Source: Trematomus loennbergii (lineage: Eukaryota; Chordata; Actinopteri; Perciformes; Nototheniidae). Taken from it: 64,000 nucleotides of DNA. Shown one piece after another: positions 55,099-64,000 of the stretch. Location of the stretch: the NCBI GenBank assembly GCA_012861695.1, contig JAAOOA010000028.1, positions 10,952,470 to 11,016,469 of the forward strand, in the 5' to 3' direction. Position 1 is the first letter of the stretch. Each line of letters opens with the position of its first letter. The notes under the pieces are model-generated. The model did not search any database. It was not told where the DNA came from and worked only from the letters and a program-made list of their open reading frames with translations. Made by a program: the position numbers and the translations under genes.

Positions 55099-58000
55099 GT
55101 AAGTGGTCGGACAAAGGGGCCAGACTGGGGTTTGTTACGATTGGCCTGAGACACTGAGTTGTTGTTGATGGATGGGAAAGAAATGATGCGTGTTTGGTGA
55201 GGTCATTTCGCTATCTGGTACATGTTGTACCTGCCAGTATTTGGGACTTAAGAGTATAACATGCTTGCTTCTGCAAAGTATTTCATTTAAAACATGACCC
55301 AGCTTCATGCTGACCTGCCACTGAACTTGTGACCCTTATTCAGATCCAAAATTCAGCAATAAAAACAAAATACCTATGTTTGTTTTCTTGCTTCCAACGA
55401 ATATTTATTTGTCCAATATTTTGTGAAAAAGGTTTTGCATTCAGTTCCCTAGGGTCAATGTAGCTGGCTTGCAGGCAAGTGTGCAACTCAGGAAATGGGC
55501 ATGGCTTCACTCCCCCTCCCCTCCCCTCCCCTCCCCTTTCTACTGTGGGTTTGGCAGCAACAGAACTACAGAGAGTGATCACTGAGGGTAAATGGGGGGA
55601 AACATAGGGTATAGAGGCCTTTTTCCGGGCCTCCAGTGTTTGTTGTGAGTTGATCTGCTTTGTCATTATGTGACCCCGCTGTCAGGACAGCAACACAATT
55701 ACCTGAATCCTTAAACAGATGACAGTAGTTTTGGGAAGTAAAACAATCTGTGCACAGTCATTATTTTTGTTTGTTTGTTAAGTGTTTATTTTTGGTGATT
55801 CTTTTTCCTTGCGCTGCCTCTTTGGTAGCCTGGTCAGTTCAGATGTCTGAGTTCCGAATAAACAGACCCTGCTGTAGATACAAAGCCTGTTTGAGCTAGG
55901 TCTCGCCTGCCAAAGGGTTTTGTGCTACGCCCAACTGAATCAAGCAATGCACTATTTGCCCAAGCTTGTCTTTCCTCTTCCTCTACTGATTGCCGTGTCA
56001 TTTAAATTTGAAAATTTCCGAAATAGACCAAGTTTTTCCTCCCCACAACCTCCGAACACAATCCCACAGAGGGCGGGAGACGTGCTTCCTACAGGAATTT
56101 TGGTACCATGCAATTAGTTTTATAAGACAATGGATTGGTTAGAAGCCATGTTGGCAAAGTTGTGTTTTATGATGGATGGAGATGTGTCCAATTCTTATCC
56201 CATGTTTAAAAAAAAGGTGTAATTGAGAATAAAACTGTTGAGGGAATAGACCTGGAGAGTGTATTATTTGTAGTGTTGTCATGGAAATGATTACTGTCAT
56301 GTTTAACTCGTGAATACAGTGTTTAACGTAGCAAAGCACCACCAAGATATGAATTTCCACATACAAATTACTCTATACGTTTTCACACAATGGAAATGAG
56401 CCTTCTTACAGATGTTTTACACGCAGTTTAAGTAACCATGTTCGAGAAGTGTTTCTGGTATTTGTCTTTTTCATCATCATTAAGATCTTTCCCTTATTAC
56501 CTCATGTCTGAGCCTGTCAGGAGAATGAACATCAGGTGTTCCACATATCCAGAAAAGGCCAAGATGGAAAATAACAATGGAATAACAATAGAAACTGGAG
56601 TATGGTGGTGCTGAAAAATGATGATGTCACTAGCCCTCAATATACAAGGCCTTCTAAGGACAGTCTCTGTGCTGTCTGAGTGCCTCAAGTGGAATGTGAA
56701 GTAGCAAGTGTCTCATATACTGCATGAAGTAATGAGAAAATGAATTTGGCTGATACCCTGGTACAGTTATTCACACACTGGGACATTGGTGGAAAATTGT
56801 TTGTGGGTAGCTTTCTTCTCCTACCCCTTTTTGTTTGTACAATATATTTCCGACGGCATCTTGCAGTTCACCACTGAGCCACTAGTGTGCAGGCTAAAAA
56901 CTCTTCTGCTGTTAATCTGTTTATTGGATAATACTTTCATGATGTGGCCACTGTTTTCTCTACTGCTTTCCTTCCCTCTGTCTTTCAACTCATACTGCAA
57001 ATCTTATAAAGGCAATTCCTTTGTGTGTATGCTCTTTATCCGTTCTAGCTTTTATTGTTTTAACTCAAAATCACTCCTGCTGATTGTTAAAGTTTGGCCA
57101 AAAGGACAAGCCCGTTAGAAAGGAGATGCTGTGTGTGTGTAAGGAGTGTGTCTGCGTGTGTGTGTTTGCGTTGGCCTGCATTTGTTTTGACAGCTCTAAA
57201 GGCCCTACTGTGCTTTGTCTTGTGTGGGAGTTGTCATGTCATGAGTATGACCCCATAAACACAGACCACATTTATTAATGCAATGAGAGTTTGTCCACTA
57301 ATGTTACCGATACTGTATAAATATGAAGGATCAGGTTCATGTGCTTTAAAGTGAAACTGAACCAATAATCTTTGGGATTCTCCAGATATTGCCTTCCACT
57401 TTCACCCTAATACTGCCACACCCTAAAACCATGCAGGCATGTTACATATTTTTACATAACAACCTCCTTTCCCCGTAGTATATCCTTTCCTCTATCTTTC
57501 CTCCTACCATTGAACTTTCCCAAAACGTACAAAAAGATAACCCTCTCTCACTCTTAACACACAAACAGACCGAGGTAATGAGTGTTTGGGCCTGGTGGTG
57601 GATAGGATAGGTGTCAGCCCAGAGCCCAGTCTAAGCTGCTCCAGTTTAAAGCTGCCATCAAGGGATTTTGCCTGTCAGCCTGTTGTAGCCAATCAGATCT
57701 GGAATAATCTTACTGACTGGACACCTCTCTGTGGTGTTCTGATTGGCTAAGACAAAGTTGAACAGATGGATTAACCACTTGAATCTTTGCATGTCTGTTT
57801 GCTCCACTACTCGTTAATCAGTAGATCTGTTGGGTTAGACTCTAGAGCCTTACTTTTAATTAGTTCCAACAACCTCTCGTATAAATAACTCGTTCAGTCC
57901 AATATGCAGCAATCACTTGTTGGCAAGTTGTTGTGCAGGCAATCCAATTTGTTTGTGAGTGCGTGTGCATGACAGGTGGGAATGATGAGCAAGAGAGTCA

Positions 58001-61000
58001 GTATCTGGGTATAGTATCTACTCACACTGCTGGGGAGCAGATGTCAAGAAAATGCTGACACTTTTGATCACTCGTGTCACCGATATGAGCCCACGGCTAA
58101 AGGCCACGGCATCTGTGTGTGCGTGTGTGTGTGTTCAACCATTTTGTGCATTGTGTGTGTGTGTATGTGTGTGCATAAATCTGTACCAAAGACATGAGAG
58201 CATGTACAGTATTTACCACCCGTGCAAGTCACCAAGACCACCTAAGGATTCAACTTGTCCTCACAAGAGTTGACAAACTCTTTTCAGAGAAATGCCTTTC
58301 TGCTGGCCTAGATAGCTCTCTATCATAAATGGAAGTGCATCTCATTTCAAACTTGACGTGCCCGTTAATAAAAGGACTTCATTTGAGAAAGAGAGAGAGA
58401 GAGAGAGAATAGAGTCTGTGGCAAGGATGATGCCTTTCCTCACTGAGGCGACATAATTAGCAGATTCTTGTCTCATCATCCAGGAACTCTCCAGAACACC
58501 CCTCCCCCCCCCCACACCCCTGCTGTCCTGGGAGACAGCACATTCATGAGTGTAGTTGAATGAGATGACTCGGAGACATGACAATTGGTGATGAAAGAAA
58601 ATAAACACTGACTTTATGGTTTGGGTGTTCGTGCTGCCTCAGGTGTCCCGAGTTCAATCAACTGTAATTGTCTCTCTGACCCTGATTGCCTTTGTGGTGT
58701 CAGTAGACAGTATTCTTCATATCGGTTGCTCTTTACACCACTGTCTCTCATTCCAACCTCTAGGCGCAGACAGATGGATGAGAATATCTAGCCTAAAGCC
58801 GTATTGTTTATAAGCCACTCCAGATGAAAATTCCTTTGCTGTCTTCACTTTTACTGTCAAGATCATCCTGGGTGGCTTACACAACACACCCTCGGTAAAG
58901 GCAACTGTCTTATTGATTAAATAGTGGTGATTTATGTGTGTTTGTGTCGGCATGTGTGTGTGTGTCTGCATGTCTATAAGTGTGTGCGAGTGGGAATGAT
59001 GAATCACTTGGCTGTGGTTGCCTATCTTCACTCTTTCGTCAGAATAAAACCCCCTCTATCTGTATCGCGATCTCTCTGCATTTTGTCTGGAAGTCCTCTC
59101 ACGTTTGCTTGTGATCTTGTTAGCCTGTCCTCTCTCACATCATTATATTTTTGTTCTCTTACTTCATGTCTGCATGTTTTTTTTCCTGTGCAGATGTTTT
59201 GACCGACAGGGTTATTGCTCTAGAGGCTGATGCTTGGACACAGGATGACATTGCACTGCGCCATGAGCTCATGCTCAAATTAGGGAGGATATCCGGAATC
59301 CATCCCTACACGTCTCATTTAATCACAGGGGTGGAGTGGAAACGTGTTTATGGACCTAATAGTGGGAGCGAATATATTGCGTGTGTAAGTCTGCGAGTCT
59401 GAAGGATGTTTGCATTTTATCTACGCCTCCTGAGTCTCCCGAGTAGACATGACACATAAGGGCAGGATATGTATCCCTCAGAGTTTGCAGGACTCTGGGA
59501 AAATGGGGGAAAGAACAAAGTGAAAGAGGGGGAGGGAGGGGAAAAGCTCAAAGCCCCTTGCAGTCATAAAGTCACACTCAAAGCGTCCCTAATTACCTCT
59601 GCTTTTTGTCTGTCCCTCTCACGTAAGCATGACTATGTGCATATCAAGAGAGTCAGGCCTAGAGGAACAGAAACAAACTTCAGAGCTTCATGGTTACCCA
59701 CGTCAGAGAGAAAGTGTGCTCAGGTGTGCTTTGAATATGGTTCTATCAGGTGTGTGCATAATGTGGTCTGCCTTTCAAGACTGTTGAATCAACAGGTTTC
59801 TGCCCTGGAGATTCACACTGTACTGCTGCTCTCTGAAAACTCTCCCTTTTTCTTCCTTGGTGTCTCTCTCTGGCTGTGGTCCATGCGTTGCCAGCATTGT
59901 TTGCTTAACAAGAGCATGCTGGACCAGGAATGCTATAGGGAATCTTCATGTCTCAAAGATAACCCACTTGCCAAGCGTGCAGAATGAAACCATAAACACT
60001 ACATTCTTCTCCATCGCCCCGTAACTTCATTGTTTTTCTGCTCCCCAACAGCCTCAGTCTTCTTCACCAGCCATCCATGCTCCTCAATATTACATTCAAA
60101 GCCTAAACAAATATGAGCTCTGTGTAGATTAGCTTGCCGCCAGTCTCCACAGCTATAATTTGACTACAGCATGAAATGAAACTGAGATAAATACCCCTTC
60201 TTTTTCTCGCCAACTCCATCTCGTCTCTCATGGAATGACTTTCTGACACTACTCTGCATGCACTTTTTCTGAGGGTGCTTCTCAGCGATCCTTAACAAAC
60301 ACTCTTTGAGTAGACTAAGTCATTAGTCTCACTACTATTGTGTGAGCATAATAAGCTTGAGGTCCAAGGAAGTTTCTCTGTAATCTCAGACAAAGTCGCA
60401 TCTCCTGGGGCTTGTACACTGTCCAAGACAATTTGGCTTTTCTGGAACACAATCTGTCTGGCGGGGCTGATGGGATTTGTACTCAACTGCCGCTGCTCGG
60501 TCCAGCCTGGCCTTTCCAGTGTCCTGTCTGCTGCACCCTCCTCCCAGAATGATCCCACAAGTCATAAAGTGTGTGTGTGTCTTTGTTTGCGTTGTATCTA
60601 AGTTGTAGATACGAATCTGCATTAGCCGACATGTTTGTGAACAGCAGCTGGCTGTCCAAACCTTTATCAGAAAACATCTGATCAACAACATAAGTGAGAG
60701 ACTCTTTCTCAAATTGTTCAGTTTACAAATTAGGTATTGTTAAGGGAAATGCTAGTGGATGTTAACCAAAATAAGGTCATTCTTGGAGAAATAACGAAGT
60801 ATTGGTAAGCCATAGCGTGAGGGAAAGAGGGCTTGAACATCAATCTGGCCTGACTTGCATGTCTGTGAGGAAGAGCAGCTTCCATCCGGCACCTGTGGGA
60901 GATCAGGGTGTGTTCCTAATATGTGTTTTTAATGCATAAGTGGGTGAGCGTCGTAGTTTGCTTGTCTCTGTGTTGTGACTCACACGGTTACTTCGGCCCA

Positions 61001-61532
61001 GAGTAGGTTGGAATTGGCTTTCCATCTCCTGTGTCTCACTACCAACTCACTCCATCACTCCCTCATTCAAGTCAACCCTCTTTCCTCATTACGCCCTGTG
61101 TTGGACACTCCTCTGCTTCCTCCCCTTCCCCTTCCTAGCCTCTATGGCTCCTAGCTCACCATTAAGGAGTCCCCAAAGGCTTTATTCACAAATCCTACAG
61201 CCATTCATCCATTGTATTCCGGAGGAGGAGGAACATTAAACGAGAGAAATGGGGAGACAAAAAAAAGGATATGGTTCTAACCCTGCCCAGTGGAGTCTTG
61301 TCTGTATGATCTATGATGGATTATGATATCTGTATGCCAAAATGAACATACATGGGTCTGATCCTAAATAAACCACTGTGCAACTGGAACAAATTCTTCT
61401 CTCATAAATGTTTTTATAATTTGATCTTGATTATTCAGTATTTCCCTGTGATTTATTTCAGGCCACAAAATGGGTTCAAGCATTTTCGTTGTTTTCAGTG
61501 GCATAAGAAAGGGGCTTTGCTTTTGTTTGCTT

Positions 61533-61590
61533 TGTACAGCCCTTTGAGGCATTTCTTGTGATTTGGGGCTGTAATACATTTTGATTTGAT
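61533..61590 (+). repeat. tail fragment of a fish retroelement
   Basis: TGTACAGCCCTTTGAGGCAT followed by CTTGTGATTTGGGGCTGTAA and a TTTGATTTGAT end resembles a very common teleost repeat tail (from memory). Only about 60 bp are recognisable. Confidence 0.4.
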
Positions 61591-63641
61591 GGCTTAGGCT
61601 TTATCAAAGAGTAGTTTTGGCTCATAGTTGGAACCATGCCAGTGACCCTGTCTATGAACAAATCATAATACATCTGAAAAATGAAAATGGGCTACACCTG
61701 CTAAGAAAAGCGGAACATATTTCATTAGGTGCTCTTTCATCTTGGACTTATTTTACACCTCAGTCAGTTTAAGGCTCTGGTTCATGTTCATCTAATGTTA
61801 GCCTAAATGTTTCCTTTCCCTTTTCATGAAAGTCTGGAGTCCAGTCTCTGGCCGTTTGTAGTCATCATCAGTTTTCACTTATATACTAGGTCGTAACCTT
61901 GATGAAGCTTTTTCAGTTATCAAAAACCACAGGCTGTAATCAATGTGGCCAGCTTTTAGAGGAATTGCCTTTCCATTCTGCAGAACTGAACAATATTTTA
62001 CAACTCAGTCCCTGGAATAAAAACCTGTTAAGCAGTTTCTCCAGGATGTAAAAAAGCATATAAACTTACACACAGTAAATGTCAGAAGTCATTCTTACTT
62101 GTGCACCTAACATTCTTTTTGATGTATCTTTAAGAAGCTATCATTAAGTATAAATATATTTACGTTTGACACTGTGTCCTGCTCCTTAGCGCTAAACTAC
62201 CTCAAAAGAAACACTGTGATTTATATACCAATAAACACAAGAGAAATGGGGGGTCACTATAGACCTGTGGCCCTCTTAATGTGTAAGACCAGAGGTGCTG
62301 TCCATCAGCCTGTCAACAGTTTGCCCTCATGCTGGCCCTCCACATCTCCCCTTTATGGCATTAGTCATTTGAACGACTCTCCCTCCCTCCCCTGCTCTTC
62401 CCATCGCCCCCGCGCTCTGTCTCCTCTGTCCCTGTCCTTCTCTCGTCTGCTCATTCCCCCGCCTTCGATCATGTTTCCCTACTTTGGCCCGGGCAGGGAG
62501 CACTGATCCCCCCTCCTGTCCAATCTCCACCGACACTCCTCCCCCCACACTACATTAAAGCCCAGTGCACCCAAATGCCCCTGGCATCTGTGGAATTGTT
62601 TATGTTTCAGAGTTTTGATATAGCTGAGCTGCTTTTTTTTAATTACCACCACCCCCTGCCCCTTGTCTCCACCCTCTCAAGCCGATTATCCCACCTGTTA
62701 GCTTCCTGATAGGACAAGACAAGCACACAAGGATTTGCAGCCAGGATTTGCTAAACGTTGTGCACACACGTGATTGCATACGTGATTGCATATGTGGTGT
62801 TTCTAAAGGGGCTTCTGGAGTCACAGAGTTTTTTGCACGAGTGCAGCCCCTCCAGTTCCTGTAGGTCAAATGTGCATGATACCACGTCTGCGCCTGTTGT
62901 TAACAGATGAGTCATGCTCCCACTTTAGACTTCAGACATGTGATTATACCACACAACTAGGATGAATCAACAGATTGATTCATTGACTTATTAATAGTTT
63001 ATTACCATTAAACTGTTTGCTGAAAGGTTAAGGGCTGGGAGATTGTGTGACTCTGCAGGCCCCTCCTGTAACCTAAGATCACCAGTGCTGAGTGTGAGAT
63101 TGCCTTATGTGCTGTATTTCTACTAATTAAAACAAGGATATGTAATCTACACATGTGTCACTATGTCATATATCTGTGGGGTGACCTGTCTGAAACCCAA
63201 GCCTGTGGTGGGATTAAAATGCTTTGCCTGAGAAGGTGGCTGGTGAGGTCCAGCCAGGACTGATTGCCAAGATATAGGGCCCACAGCTCCATGGTATGAG
63301 CACAGTGTCTCCTACCTCATTATCACAATATGACCACATCTTCCAGCAAGCACATATACACACTCTCCTCTGCAGGCCTACAGGCGCGTACTTAAAAATA
63401 CGGACATATAATACATGCACTCATACTTGCACATATTGAAAGATGCTGTCTCCCTTATGGCACAGAACCAGTTAAACACTCTAATTTAGGGATATGCAAC
63501 TGGTTTAGGGCAGGAAAGGTTCCAGGGCCACACAAGTTTTCTATTTTCTCAATCAAAATATCTGGATTCGTAAGAAATCCACTCCACACTTTGTTTTTAC
63601 ATTTGACCAATCATCTGATAACGCTAACCTTAGTTTACACA

Positions 63642-64000
63642 TTAAAGGTGGGGTAGGTAATTTTGGAGAAACCAGCTCGAGTGCGCTAGAATTTCAAAAT
63701 ACACAACTGGAAAAAATCTACCACTTCCTTACAGAGCCCCTCCTCCAACACACACGAACGCGCACATGACCAATGAGGGCACGAGATAAGTTTGTGCACA
63801 GATGGAAGGCTGACAGGCAGGTAGGCCATCCAGTTATTTTAGCCGGGCCGGCTAAAATGATTGGTCGTGCTTTTTACAGTACTACGGCTTCCACAGATGA
63901 CATTTTTTATGGATTTTTTGTCAAAGCACTTTAGATATTCATTGCTATCGGGATGTTAAGAGCATTCCATGGAATATAACAAAAAGTGTATCTCGAGCCG
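63642..64000 (+). mobile_element. left part of a TTAA-flanked DNA element, cut by window end
   Basis: It starts TTAAAGGTGGGGTAGGTAAT and continues with GAAACCAGCTCGAGTGCGCT, a start I recall from abundant teleost non-autonomous elements. The first eight bases equal those of the element at 15136. The right end is outside, so inverted ends cannot be tested. Confidence 0.5.

Larger units (their letters stand above)
55099..64000 (+). other. glypican intron 2, continues past window
   Basis: The third glypican exon, normally about 700 bp with several cysteines, was not found. Contents seen: a C-rich CTCCC tract (55507-55540), a GA tract (58388-58408), a retroelement tail (61533-61590) and the left end of a TTAA element (63642 onward). 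Open frames at 59151-59402, 59469-59987 and 62174-62506 lack family features. Confidence 0.65.

Noticed and set aside
59151..59402. Possible third glypican exon (DVLTDRVIALEADAW)
   Set aside because: It has an acceptor-like TGTGCAG, but its phase and sequence do not continue the glypican core and it lacks the expected cysteines.
62174..62506. 110-codon plus-strand frame in the C-rich block
   Set aside because: Composition follows local C-rich low complexity; no motif and no convincing splice context.

Overview
The window is animal genomic DNA, almost certainly from a ray-finned (teleost) fish. It has intron-rich genes with GT-AG introns, very long CA/TG tracts, tRNA-derived SINEs and small TTAA-flanked DNA elements of the kind common in teleosts. 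The species cannot be named from the sequence alone. No bacterial-type operon, CRISPR array or virus was seen.

Layout. (1) 1548-16146, plus strand: nearly all of a type IV collagen alpha chain, best read as col4a4. There are 44 exons, about 1643 residues, from the last part of the N-terminal 7S region to the stop codon after the C-terminal NC1 domain. (2) 19556-34867, minus strand: all coding exons of a NYAP2 (neuronal tyrosine-phosphorylated PI3K adapter) orthologue, in six exons. It lies tail-to-tail with col4a4 and only about 1.2-3.4 kb away. In human the same pair faces tail-to-tail on 2q36, but with IRS1 and RHBDD1 between them; here there is no room for either. (3) 46304-55098, plus strand: the first two coding exons of a glypican of the GPC3/GPC5 class. 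The rest of the gene lies beyond the right edge. The remainder is intron, intergenic DNA and repeats.

The clearest pattern comes from translating every exon with its splice phases. Both complete coding regions carry small indels that break the frame while all neighbouring splice sites and phases stay consistent: four in col4a4 and five in NYAP2. Most lie in short homopolymers and most are deletions. This looks like residual long-read assembly error rather than two decaying genes. Automatic annotation of this window would truncate or split both genes.

Biological points of interest: three GC-AG introns in one collagen gene; a NYAP2 protein predicted at about 1108 residues against 653 in human, enlarged by a charged tandem repeat and a coding microsatellite; and a GPC3/5-class glypican next to NYAP2, a place where human has only the GPC1-type gene further along 2q. 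The three genes do not form a pathway. They share a chromosomal neighbourhood that belongs to the ancient COL4/IRS/NYAP-MYO16/GPC paralogon.
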